DNA of 57,383 nt from an uncultured Anaerolineaceae bacterium. Lineage in GTDB: Bacteria > Chloroflexota > Anaerolineae > Promineifilales > Promineifilaceae. The notes below the pieces were generated by a model. It was not told where the DNA came from, did no database searches, and saw only the letters and a program-made list of their open reading frames with translations. Shown piece by piece: positions 35,801 through 44,334 of this stretch; the first letter of the stretch is position 1; every line of letters begins with the position of its first letter. The translations under genes and the position numbers were made by a program. Where the stretch lies: the NCBI GenBank assembly GCA_937967805.1, contig CALBTC010000137.1, forward strand, positions 1 to 57,383. The letters are read 5' to 3'.

Positions 35801-38800
35801 GGCTGCGGTGCGGCTTCAAACTGCTGCTGCCAGCGACGGCCGTTCCGATAAGCAAACAACCCATTCTGGGGCTCAGCCAATAAATCCGCCTTCACAAGCG
35901 TGGCCAAACCTTCCACCTGGTCGGCAGCCAGGCTGGCAGGTAAAGCTAAATCAATCAATCGGGCCGTCACGCCAGGGAATTCGCGAGGCATCACCTTAAT
36001 TGGACCAAGCAAGGTCGCTTTATCTGGGTAGGGCACTTGTTCATCGTCGATGCGTTGACTGCCGTTGGTAACGGCCGTAATGTCCAGCGTCCCCGGCAAA
36101 CCTTCTTCACCTAAGGCCTGCGCCAGGAAAAAGAGGCTGTAGAAGCCTAAATCCTGGCTCTGGTAATAAACTTGCATCCGGTCGTTGGCCGGCAGGTGAT
36201 TCAAGGTCCACAAATGGGCCACGCGCTGCGGCAGCAGTGACTGAGCGACCAATTCTTCAACCAGCGTATCGTAATCGATCCGGGCACGGGGATTGACCTC
36301 GTAGGCAAACTCATCCAGTTGGCGGAACTGCTCCCCTACCGTCACGGAAACGACCGTGTGTCCGGCATTGCGTAACTGCTGCTGTAGCTGTTCGCCGACG
36401 CCGAGTTGGTCCTTAAACAACAGCCAGGTGATTGGCTCTACCACGGCCGTTGCCGGTTTGTCGGTAAGCTGCCAGGTGCGTTTATAGAACCAATCGTCCA
36501 GCTCCGGCATCTTGGCCAGAACGGTTTTAGCGACTTCGGCACCGCTGAACAGCGTGGTGCCCGGCTCAATCCAATAGCGCTGCCGCTCAAAGGGGTAGGT
36601 GGGCAGCGGCACGCGGTAGCGCAGTTCGTCGGCGTAAAAAGCATCCCAGTCAGGCATAACGCCAGCCAGCCAGAGGCGGCCCAGGCTGGTGAGGGCAAAT
36701 TGCAGATCGGCCAGCTCTTCTTTGCGGTGACGCAGGGAGGAAACGGCCGTATGCAACTTTCCTTTTTCGGGATGCATCCGCACCAGCGAGCTGAGCGTCT
36801 GGCCTGGCCCCACTTCTAAAAAGACCCGGTTGGGCTCTTGCAGCAGCGTTGTCAGGCCGTCGGCAAAACGCACCGTGTGGCGCAGATGGCGCACCCAGTA
36901 ATGCGGATCGGTCGCCTCTTCCGGCTTGATCCAGCCGCCGCTGAGGTTAGAAATGAAAGGCATCGTTGGCGGGCTGAACTGGATTTTAGCCAGTTCGCGG
37001 CCAAATTCATCCAGAATCGGTTCCAGCATGGGGGAGTGTGCGGCAACGTTGATGCGCACCCGGCGGCACTCCACTTCTATTTCGGCCAGAGCGGCTTCCA
37101 ATTTTTCCAATGCGGCCACCTCACCGGAAACCACACACAGCTCCGGGTTGTTGATCACGGCAATTGAGAGTCCATCGGTAAGGTACGGCTTAAGCGCATC
37201 CTCGGTCATGGGCACGCTGACCATGCCGCCTTCGGGCAGGGTCTCAAACAGCTTACCGCGCAGCGTGACGATGAACAACGCATCTTTGAGCGACAGTACA
37301 CCGGCCAGGCAGGCGGCGGTGTATTCGCCCAGGCTGTGCCCGGTCATGGCCGCCGGTTCAATGCCCCAGGAGCGCCACAGCTGGGCCAGGGCGTATTCGG
37401 TCATGAAGATGGCGGGCAGGTTGCGTGACGGCCGTTTCAATTCTTCAGCCGCCTGTTTCAGATTGTCGTCTGTGGGGAACATCAGTTGGCGCAGATCGGT
37501 ATTGAGATACGGCCGTACCAAAGCCAGACATTCATCAATCGCCTCCCGGTAAACCGGTTCCGCCTCGTACAAACTCAGCCCCATGTTGGGGTACTGCGCC
37601 CCGCCGCCGGGAAACATAAACACCACCGACGGCTCGGCATCGCCGGCCTGCTGGCTGATGACCCGTTGGCGGTTGCCGCTGGTTAACGCTTCGGCCGCAT
37701 CGGCGGCATCTTTCACCGCCACGATACGACGATATGGCATTGGTTGACGACCCACTTGCAGCGTGTAGGCGACGTCAGCCAATGGAACGTCCGGATTTTC
37801 TTGCAGGAAGGTGGCTAAATTTTGGCCGGCAGCATCCAGCGCCGAACTGGTCTTGGCCGAAAGCTGCAAGAGCTGCCAGTCGCGCGATTTGCTTGATGGC
37901 TCCAACTCTGGCGCTTCTTCAATAATGACGTGGGCATTGGTGCCCCCTACCCCCAGCGAACTGATACCGGCGCGCCGGGGCGACTCACCTAGCGGCCAGT
38001 CACGCAGCTCGTGATTGACAAAAAATGGGCTGTCTTCCAGGTTCAGCATCGGATTGGGCGCTTTGTAATTCAAACTCGCTGGAATTTGCTTATGTTTCAG
38101 GGATTGGACCACTTTGATGAAGGCGGCGACGCCTGCGGCCGTATCCAAATGACCAATGTTGGTTTTCACCGACCCCAAACCGCTAAACTGTTTCTTGTCC
38201 GTTGTCTGGCGGAACGCCTGCGTCAATGCGGTTACCTCAATAGGGTCGCCGATTCGGGTGCCGGTGCCGTGGGCTTCTACGTAGTCGATTGTGTCAGCAT
38301 CGATGTTGGCCAGGGCAATGGCTTCGGCAATGGCCGCAGCCTGGCCATCTACGCTGGGCGCCAGATAATTGACTTTACCAGAGCCGTCGTTGTTAACGGC
38401 CGAACCTTTGATCACAGCATGAATCGTGTCGCCATCCTCAATCGCATCAGCCAGACGGCGCAGCGTCACCACGCCCACGCCGCTGCCAAAAATGGTGCCG
38501 TCAGAATCGGCGTCAAACGAGCGGCAGTGGCCATCCGACGAGAGAATTTCGCCGTCCTGGTACAGGTAACCCTGGCGGTGGGGCATCTCAATGGTGACGC
38601 CACCGGCCAGCGCCATGTCGCACTCACCGCTAAGCAAGCTTTGCGACGCCATATGGATGGCCACCAGCGAAGTGGAGCAGGCCGTTTGCACATTGACGCT
38701 GGGACCGCGCAAATTCATCAGGTAAGAGACGCGCGTGGTGAGAAAATCTTTGTCGTTGCCGGTGTGACGCAGGAGGAAAAAGCCGACGGAGGCGACCAAT

Positions 38801-39234
38801 TCTGGATTGGTGAGCAGGTTGTATGGCATGTAGGCATTGTGGCCGGAGCCGCCAAACACGCCAATCGCCCCATCAAACCGTTCAGGGTCGTAGCCGGCGT
38901 GCTCCAGAGCAGTCCAGGCAACTTCCAGAAAGTTGCGGTGCTGCGGGTCCATGATGGCCGCATCACGCGGCCCAAAGCCAAAGAAGCCGGCGTCAAACTT
39001 GTCCATCTCGTCCAGCGGCGCGCCGGATTTAACATAGTTGGGATGGCGCAGCAGCGATTCAGGCACACCAGCGGCCCGCAGATCTTCATCGGTGTAAAAC
39101 GTGACAGATTCAACGCCGTCGCGCAGGTTGCGCCAGAAGGTTTCGATGTCTTGCGCTCCGGGAAAACGGCCTGCCATCCCCACGACGGCAATCTCCGTAC
39201 CCTCCAAAGCGTCCAAAATATCCTGATTGCTCAT
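32812..39234 (-). CDS. Type I PKS module KS-AT-KR-DH-ACP-TE
   Basis: A 2140-residue single-module polyketide synthase. Ketosynthase 13-440 has Cys186 (TACSTS), His322 (HGTGT) and His362 (NIGH). Acyltransferase 535-830 has GHSLGEY (Ser634) and AAHSPM (His733), suggesting malonyl. The ketoreductase didomain spans 905-1385, with GGMGGIG at 1164 and Tyr1323/Asn1327 in VDYVAANAF. Dehydratase 1390-1665 has His1412 and Asp1580. The carrier has Ser1792 (GGHS). Thioesterase 1855-2130 has Ser1942 (GFSMGG) and His2114. KR before DH is the reverse of the common order. There is no ER, so an enoyl thioester is expected. A TE here, between two NRPS genes, is unusual. The ATG has AGGA upstream; the 330-nt gap to the preceding gene holds two large inverted repeats. 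Confidence 0.94.
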   Translation of the reverse strand: MSNQDILDALEGTEIAVVGMAGRFPGAQDIETFWRNLRDGVESVTFYTDEDLRAAGVPESLLRHPNYVKSGAPLDEMDKFDAGFFGFGPRDAAIMDPQHRNFLEVAWTALEHAGYDPERFDGAIGVFGGSGHNAYMPYNLLTNPELVASVGFFLLRHTGNDKDFLTTRVSYLMNLRGPSVNVQTACSTSLVAIHMASQSLLSGECDMALAGGVTIEMPHRQGYLYQDGEILSSDGHCRSFDADSDGTIFGSGVGVVTLRRLADAIEDGDTIHAVIKGSAVNNDGSGKVNYLAPSVDGQAAAIAEAIALANIDADTIDYVEAHGTGTRIGDPIEVTALTQAFRQTTDKKQFSGLGSVKTNIGHLDTAAGVAAFIKVVQSLKHKQIPASLNYKAPNPMLNLEDSPFFVNHELRDWPLGESPRRAGISSLGVGGTNAHVIIEEAPELEPSSKSRDWQLLQLSAKTSSALDAAGQNLATFLQENPDVPLADVAYTLQVGRQPMPYRRIVAVKDAADAAEALTSGNRQRVISQQAGDAEPSVVFMFPGGGAQYPNMGLSLYEAEPVYREAIDECLALVRPYLNTDLRQLMFPTDDNLKQAAEELKRPSRNLPAIFMTEYALAQLWRSWGIEPAAMTGHSLGEYTAACLAGVLSLKDALFIVTLRGKLFETLPEGGMVSVPMTEDALKPYLTDGLSIAVINNPELCVVSGEVAALEKLEAALAEIEVECRRVRINVAAHSPMLEPILDEFGRELAKIQFSPPTMPFISNLSGGWIKPEEATDPHYWVRHLRHTVRFADGLTTLLQEPNRVFLEVGPGQTLSSLVRMHPEKGKLHTAVSSLRHRKEELADLQFALTSLGRLWLAGVMPDWDAFYADELRYRVPLPTYPFERQRYWIEPGTTLFSGAEVAKTVLAKMPELDDWFYKRTWQLTDKPATAVVEPITWLLFKDQLGVGEQLQQQLRNAGHTVVSVTVGEQFRQLDEFAYEVNPRARIDYDTLVEELVAQSLLPQRVAHLWTLNHLPANDRMQVYYQSQDLGFYSLFFLAQALGEEGLPGTLDITAVTNGSQRIDDEQVPYPDKATLLGPIKVMPREFPGVTARLIDLALPASLAADQVEGLATLVKADLLAEPQNGLFAYRNGRRWQQQFEAAPQPEGNLDDSRIKQGGVYLITGGMGGIGLIMAEHLAETAQAKLVLLSRSGLPKREMWADWIKNHSVSDKTSRRIQKIQALEAAGAEVLLVEADVTNREQVRQAVAQAKQRFGAINGVIHAAGVLDDNLIQLKTAQEAGRVLAPKSRGTLLLDEYLANEPLDFFVLFSSTSTEIGAAGQVDYVAANAFLNAFAESKTASSTIFTVAVNWGVWQEVGMAVDAAVRLGLADEIQSVGTDVPHPLLDKIIVETDDEIVYATNYRTDTHWILDQHRIKDGEALIPGTGYLEIAKAALTKGSVNESVEIQDLFFLSPLEVHEDESREVRVSLEKNGSGYGFTVTSRTPEHTWQEHVRGKVSNGRSPQPIMHNIQEIAARCTLREIRFGPMEQETKQEKYLNFGPRWKNLRQVCYGQNEVLAMLELPEQFSNDLDSFTLHPALMDLATSAGLPLVDGYETSSDFYVPLSYKKVQVHGRLPRRIYSHVRHNKDGRNHQEVPAFDVTIMDENGRALVEINEFMLKRVSYESMVNGRKQNGRGGGTAVTADAEPTLLQLALTDGIAPAEGMAALRRILSNAVPPQIIVSSLDLQALVEQAASEQDDGDDGGLKLSRPELQSSYEAPRNELEKTLVKFWEELLGITDIGIHDDFFELGGHSLIAVRLFAKIKKTYAVDLSLATLFEAPTIAQCAELLQTEYDVPVEAAQETDQPKTDKRRRKSGEWTPLVPIQPKGNKIPFFCVHGGFGNVLNFYDLTRYLGKDQPFYGLQARGVDGKQPPFASLTEMAAAYVQQMRAVQPEGPYMVGGFSMGGEVAYEIAQQLHAQGQEVALVALLDTHNPEFARRRNNVLRMAEGPEEETPVASEETPEFGEGLLNNLRLLKRWAILRYRLARMDVQKYKLFWRVRRLMRAGQTLPQSLISPFLWKSHIDLVNKHQLKPYPGRVTLFRASETEVGNPSGDGIGWAPLAQGGLDVHIIHGTHNIVKEPYVAELARLLKLSIDKAIQDS

Positions 39235-39351
39235 ATTGATTGTTGGTCCTAACTTTTGACAGTTGTTTTATAGCTCACCTAACTAGAATGCATGGCATAT
39301 CTAACAGCAACGATTACGTTAGTTACGTAGATTTCACATAGCCTTTTATCC

Positions 39352-39411
39352 AGACCCTATGGGTTTGCTCTGGAGCAATATGACCTTTTAGAGGTTAAAC
39401 CCTTAGGGTCT
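39352..39411. repeat. 15-bp inverted repeat (one mismatch) upstream of the PKS gene
   Basis: AGACCCTATGGGTTT (39352-39366) pairs with AAACCCTTAGGGTCT (39397-39411). A small inner hairpin GCTC-TG-GAGC sits in the loop. It is about 120 nt before the PKS start on the minus strand and has no T-run. Confidence 0.65.
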
Positions 39412-39493
39412 TACCGGAGGAACCTGAATAGTTACTTGTGATTTGCGTATGAAATTGGTGAAGAACTGTTCTGTATTTTGGGTCATTGCAACA

Positions 39494-39538
39494 ATTTCCC
39501 CGGAAGCCAGGGGATTGCTAAGCAGCTTCCGGGGAAAT
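39494..39538. repeat. 14-bp perfect inverted repeat after the first NRPS gene
   Basis: ATTTCCCCGGAAGC (39494-39507) and GCTTCCGGGGAAAT (39525-39538) with a 17-nt loop, 27 nt past the stop of the split-module NRPS gene. There is no T-run on either side, so it looks like an mRNA-stabilising or processing stem between cistrons, not a clean terminator. Confidence 0.7.
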
Positions 39539-39564
39539 ATTGTCCATGCTGATGTGTTTGTGAT

Positions 39565-42500
39565 TTAGCGAACCCGCTGCCGTCTTTGGCGACGCTGCAT
39601 CATCGCTTCGCGGCGGCTGGCGGCGCGATCAACGCTTTGTTCAACGGCCGTTGGCGAACGGTGTTCGCTCCCATTGCTCCCATCATCTTCGTTCAGAAAA
39701 TCAGCCAGCGTGCGGATGGTGGGGAAGCGGAACATGTCGGTAATCGAGATTTCCTTGTCCACCACTTCCTTGAGTTGGCGATGGGCCTGCACCGTCAGCA
39801 GCGAATGGCCGCCCAGGTCGAAGAAGTTATCGTTAAGGCCTACCTGAGGCACGTTGAGCAACCGCTGCCAGATTTCAGCGATCTTTTGTTCCAGATCGTT
39901 GGTCGGAGCCACGTAAACCGTCTGCGGCTCAACCAATACCTGGCCCGGCGCAGGCAGCGCCTTGCGATCGGTCTTTTTGTTGGGCGTCAGCGGGAAGCTG
40001 GTCATGGGCACGTAGGTGGCAGGCACCATGAACTCCGGCAGGTCAGCGCGAAGCGCTTCCTTAAGTACCGTCGAATCCAGCTTCTGCCCCGGCTGCATGA
40101 TGACGTAGGCCACCAGCCGCTTGTCGCCGGGCGTGTCTTCGCGGGCCACAACCACCGCCTCGCGCACCGATTCCTGCGCGTTAAGCAGCGCTTCAATCTC
40201 ACCCAGCTCAATGCGGTAACCGCGCAGCTTCACCTGGAAGTCAGCCCGGCCCAGGAAGTCGATGTTGCCATCGGCGCGGTAGCGGGCGAGATCGCCAGTG
40301 CGGTAAACGGTATTCGGTATTCGGTGATCGGTATTTGGTGAACCGTTATCGGTACCGTTTACCGACAACCGATTACCGATAACCGATAACGGAATAAACC
40401 GCTCCTCCGTCAGCTCCGGCCGGTTGTGGTAGCCGCGCACCACGCCATCGCCGCCGATGTACAGGTCGCCGGCCACGCCAACGGGGACGGGCTGCATGTG
40501 TTGGTCCAGAATGTAGATTTGGGTGTTGGCGATGGGGGTGCCGATGGGCACGGCCGTTTCTTCACCCGTCACCTCGTAAGTGGAAGACCAGATGGTGGTT
40601 TCTGTCGGGCCATACATGTTGATGACCCGGCCGGGCACAATTTGCTTGAGCTGCTGTGCCAGGGCAGCGGGCAGCGCCTCGCCGCCGACCATCACTGTTG
40701 GCACTTTGCCCAGGGCAGCGGCGTTACGCTCATCCAAGAGCAACATGCTGGCCATGGAAGGCGTGCATTGGAAATGGGTCACGTTGTGCCGCTCGATCTG
40801 AGCCGGGATGGAGAAATCTTCGGTAGCCAGCTTGGGCTCGGCCAGGTTTTTCAGCTCGTTCAGGCGATCCAGGTGCTGCAAAACCACCGTTGACGGCACG
40901 CCAAAGTCGATCAGGCAGGCGATGTCGTCCACGTCGATTTCCTTGAGGCGGTTAACCATGTGCAGCGCCGAGCGCGGCGTGCCGAACAGTCCGCTTGTCT
41001 CAAAGTAGCGCTCGAAGGCAAAGTTGAGCAGGGCGTCTACATCTTCTGGCGTCAAGTCCTCTTCATCGAAGATTTCAAACGGGCTCCTGCCGGTTTCTTC
41101 CGCCTTTTGCTTGAAGGTGGGAAAATGCCAGGCGGCGGCGCGCACCAGGTTCATGGCGCTGCTGAGATATTGCTTCATCGGACCGCGCACGATTTCGCGC
41201 ACTTCGTCCACATCGTCGCCGATGAAGGTGTGCAGCATAAGGGAGACAATGCCCTTGCCGGCGTGTCCGGCCTGCTCGTAGGCGTCACGGTAAACCTTTA
41301 TTTTCTCGGCCAGTTCATCCACGCTTTGGCCCAGCAGGTGGGTGAGGATGTTGAAGCCGTTGGCTCCGGCCTCGCGGAACGTTTCCGGATTGCCGGCGGC
41401 CGTTACCCAGATGGGCAGCTCTTTTTGTACGGGATGGGGCAGCGTTTTCACTTCCACATCCTTGCCCAGATCGTTTTTCATGGTGATGGTGCCGCCGCGC
41501 CACAGTTCACGCACCACTTCAATGTCGCGGAACATGATCTCTTTGCGGTCGGCGTAGTTGCCGGGACGCAGGACAAAATCGTTGGGCTGCCAACCGGAGG
41601 CAAAGGAGATACCAACACGGCCGTTTGAAATATTGTCCACCACCGACCATTCTTCGGCCACGCGGATGGGGCTGTGCAGGGGCAGCACGCAGCTGCCGGA
41701 GCGAATCTGTACGTTCTCGGTGATGGCGGCGATGGCCGCGCCGGTGACGGACGGATTGGGATACAGGCCGCCAAAGGCATGGAAGTGGCGTTCGGGCGTC
41801 CAAACGGCCGAAAAACCGTACTTGTCGCCAAATTTGGCCCCTTCCAGCAGCAGGTGATATTTGTTGGTGATACCTTCTTCACTTTCGTCGCTGGAAAAGT
41901 AGAAGAGGCTAAAGTCGATTGGTTTGTCATTTTTAGGTGGTTCAGGAACGGCCGTCACATCCTCCCGCGTTTTGTCGTCAAAAATGATTACCTTAAAGCC
42001 GCGCGCCAGCGTCCAGAACAGCTCCAGGACGGAAATGTCAAACGAGGTGCTGGTGACGGCCAGCCAGGTGTCGGGCGGATCGTGTGGGATTCGGTCATCC
42101 ATGCCGACAAAAAAGTTGACGACGTTGCCGTGCTGCACCATGACGCCCTTGGGCTTACCGGTGGAGCCGGAGGTGTAAATGACGTAAGCCAGGTTGTGCG
42201 GTGCGACGCCGCTGAAAACGTTCTCGCCACTCTGCTCGGCAATCTGCTCCCAATCGGCATCGACGCGCACAACTTGCGCCTGGTGCGGCGGCAGGCTGGC
42301 CACGAGATGTTTTTGGGTGAGCAGCACCGGCGTGGCGGTGTCTTCCACCATAAAGGCCAGACGGTCCTTGGGATAGGTGGGGTCCAGCGGCAGATACGCC
42401 CCGCCCGCTTTGTGGATACCCACCAGGGCGACCATCATCTCGATGGAACGGTCCATAAACACGCCCACGATTGTTTCTGGACCAACACCCAAATGGCGCA

Positions 42501-44334
42501 GGTGGCGGGCCATCTGGTTGGCGCGCTGGTTGAGCTGGCGGTAGGTGAGCTGTTGGTCTTCATAAACGATGGCAATGTCGTGCGGCCGTTCCTCGGCCTG
42601 GGCTTCGATAAGCTGGTGGATGCAAACGGCCGTATCGTAGGCAACGGCCGTATCGTTCCAATCAACCAGCAGTTTTTGAATCTCGGCTTCGCTGAGGAAG
42701 GCAGTCTCGGCCAGAGTGCGATTGCCATTTTGGGCCGCGTTTTGCAGGAAGGTGGCAAACTGGGTTTGCATGGCGGCGATGATCTCTGGGGGAAAAACGG
42801 CCGTGTCGTATACCCAGGTCAAGCGCGATTGGTCCGGCGTGAGCAGCAGCGCCAGTTCCGTTCCGGCCAGCGGCGTAAAATCAGTGGCGGAAGCAGCCGA
42901 TTGCACCAGAACGGGCAGCAAAGCGCCATCCACTTTGGGCCGCAGGGATTCCAAATCGGGCTGGCGCAGGAAGATGTCGCGGTTGAACGTTTTGCGCTTG
43001 CTTTGCAGCGTCTCTAAATCGGCTTGTAATGCGGCGAGCGTATCGGCAACCGAGGTGGTGCTATCGGTGTTGACCTGGAAGGGCACCTGGGTGGCGAAGT
43101 AGTTGGCGAAGCGGCCAACTTCATCAGCCAGAGCAGGCAGGCTGAGGGCAATATCGAAACTGCTGCTGCCGCTGAGGCGGGCCAGGAAGGCGGCAAAAGC
43201 GGCCGTCAGCGTCTGCGCCTCACCCGAAACGCCGGCGGGCAGCGGCATGACGGCCGTGCCATAATTTTGACCGATGGTCGTGCTGCTGTGATCGGCGTAA
43301 GGCAATTCGACGGCACGCATCTGGCTCAGGCGGCGCAGCCAGTAGCCTTCCTGCCGCACGATGGTGTCGTTAAGGGCGGTGAGATCGGCGATGGTGGCGG
43401 CGTCCAGGCCGGGCAGCTGCTGGTTGAGGCTGAATTTTGTGGGGGAAACGGCCGTGCCGTCTAACGTCTGCAAACCGGAGAGCACAATCGAGCCGTTGGC
43501 GGTGGCTACAGTGATGGATTCATCGTCAGCAGAAATGATTGTGCCGGGAACAGCCTGCCCTGAGCTTGCCGAAAGGGCCATTGTCGGTTCGCCTTGTTTT
43601 GCAGCGGTGGGGATGAGGAGACGGCCACTCACGTTCAATTTCGGCAGTGCCAGCGGATTGGCATAGCCGCCAAATTGCAGTGCGTTGACCAGAGCGACCA
43701 GCTTGTCGGCCGGTTGCGTCCAATCCAGCGTGGCGGCGGCGGCTGGACGGTCGTATTTGCCAAAGTAGGTCTGCTCCGCCAGATTCTGCGAACGGGGCTG
43801 CAAGCTGTTGTTCTCGATACCTTCCACCAGTTCGGTGAAGGATGCAATGCCCGCTTCGTACGCTTTCACGTTGAGCGTGAAGGCGGTTTCACCCTCCGCA
43901 ATGTCGAAAAGCTGCTGGACGAGGATGTTGCCCTTGTCGATGCCGCTGCCCATCTCGTGCCAGGTGACGCCGTGTTGGTCCGCCTGGTGCAGCAGCGCCC
44001 AGGAGGTGGCGTACAGGCCGGCAAATTTGGGCAGCGGGCCGTCGTGGAAGTTGATGGCTCCCCGTTGGGGCATACTCAAAATGGCATCGGGGATGATTCG
44101 CAGGTTGGTGATGCTCAGGAAATAGTCGAAGGGTGGCTGCTGGGCCAGCGTTTCCGGCAGGCTTTTGCCCGGAATCAGGACGGGCAGATCTTTCGCGGCT
44201 GCCCAGTTGGTGATGGCCGGTGATTCAGTAATCACGCCGCGCACATCGTGACCGCGTTCCAGCAAAATTTCGGTGCATTGGATGAGCAAAGATTCTTCGC
44301 CCATCACATAACAGCTAAATAAAGTGCCGCTCAT
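39565..44334 (-). CDS. NRPS: formyltransferase, half C domain, A split by monooxygenase, T
   Basis: A 1589-residue synthetase and probably the first gene of the cluster. Residues 1-200 are a formyltransferase N-domain (NFHDGPLPKFAG: Asn95, His97; GIDKGNIL: Asp133), followed by a short FMT C-like part (265-295). Residues 330-535 resemble only the C-terminal half of a condensation domain; no HHxxxDG is present. The A domain starts at 555 and is interrupted after FDISVLELF (766) by a luciferase-like FMN monooxygenase of the MupA/Atu3671 type (about 805-1165, VWTPERHFHAFG, RVGISFASGW). It resumes at 1175 and ends with NKKTDRKAL. The carrier serine is 1511, followed by a basic tail. Pocket residues DILQMGMIWK read as glycine. 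Embedded monooxygenases in Gly modules (myxothiazol/melithiazol type) oxidise the bound glycyl unit. Residues 1316-1342 are encoded by repeat-like DNA. Confidence 0.93.
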   Translation of the reverse strand: MSGTLFSCYVMGEESLLIQCTEILLERGHDVRGVITESPAITNWAAAKDLPVLIPGKSLPETLAQQPPFDYFLSITNLRIIPDAILSMPQRGAINFHDGPLPKFAGLYATSWALLHQADQHGVTWHEMGSGIDKGNILVQQLFDIAEGETAFTLNVKAYEAGIASFTELVEGIENNSLQPRSQNLAEQTYFGKYDRPAAAATLDWTQPADKLVALVNALQFGGYANPLALPKLNVSGRLLIPTAAKQGEPTMALSASSGQAVPGTIISADDESITVATANGSIVLSGLQTLDGTAVSPTKFSLNQQLPGLDAATIADLTALNDTIVRQEGYWLRRLSQMRAVELPYADHSSTTIGQNYGTAVMPLPAGVSGEAQTLTAAFAAFLARLSGSSSFDIALSLPALADEVGRFANYFATQVPFQVNTDSTTSVADTLAALQADLETLQSKRKTFNRDIFLRQPDLESLRPKVDGALLPVLVQSAASATDFTPLAGTELALLLTPDQSRLTWVYDTAVFPPEIIAAMQTQFATFLQNAAQNGNRTLAETAFLSEAEIQKLLVDWNDTAVAYDTAVCIHQLIEAQAEERPHDIAIVYEDQQLTYRQLNQRANQMARHLRHLGVGPETIVGVFMDRSIEMMVALVGIHKAGGAYLPLDPTYPKDRLAFMVEDTATPVLLTQKHLVASLPPHQAQVVRVDADWEQIAEQSGENVFSGVAPHNLAYVIYTSGSTGKPKGVMVQHGNVVNFFVGMDDRIPHDPPDTWLAVTSTSFDISVLELFWTLARGFKVIIFDDKTREDVTAVPEPPKNDKPIDFSLFYFSSDESEEGITNKYHLLLEGAKFGDKYGFSAVWTPERHFHAFGGLYPNPSVTGAAIAAITENVQIRSGSCVLPLHSPIRVAEEWSVVDNISNGRVGISFASGWQPNDFVLRPGNYADRKEIMFRDIEVVRELWRGGTITMKNDLGKDVEVKTLPHPVQKELPIWVTAAGNPETFREAGANGFNILTHLLGQSVDELAEKIKVYRDAYEQAGHAGKGIVSLMLHTFIGDDVDEVREIVRGPMKQYLSSAMNLVRAAAWHFPTFKQKAEETGRSPFEIFDEEDLTPEDVDALLNFAFERYFETSGLFGTPRSALHMVNRLKEIDVDDIACLIDFGVPSTVVLQHLDRLNELKNLAEPKLATEDFSIPAQIERHNVTHFQCTPSMASMLLLDERNAAALGKVPTVMVGGEALPAALAQQLKQIVPGRVINMYGPTETTIWSSTYEVTGEETAVPIGTPIANTQIYILDQHMQPVPVGVAGDLYIGGDGVVRGYHNRPELTEERFIPLSVIGNRLSVNGTDNGSPNTDHRIPNTVYRTGDLARYRADGNIDFLGRADFQVKLRGYRIELGEIEALLNAQESVREAVVVAREDTPGDKRLVAYVIMQPGQKLDSTVLKEALRADLPEFMVPATYVPMTSFPLTPNKKTDRKALPAPGQVLVEPQTVYVAPTNDLEQKIAEIWQRLLNVPQVGLNDNFFDLGGHSLLTVQAHRQLKEVVDKEISITDMFRFPTIRTLADFLNEDDGSNGSEHRSPTAVEQSVDRAASRREAMMQRRQRRQRVR
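40309..40389 (-). repeat. In-frame CCGATTA-type repeat insertion before YRTGDLA
   Basis: Codes for residues about 1316-1342 of the split-module NRPS. The DNA is built of CGGTATT / CCGATTA / CCGATAA units, like the spacer repeats at 19.2 and 52.2 kb, at the same linker as the insertions in modules A2 and A3 of the big NRPS. Confidence 0.8.
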
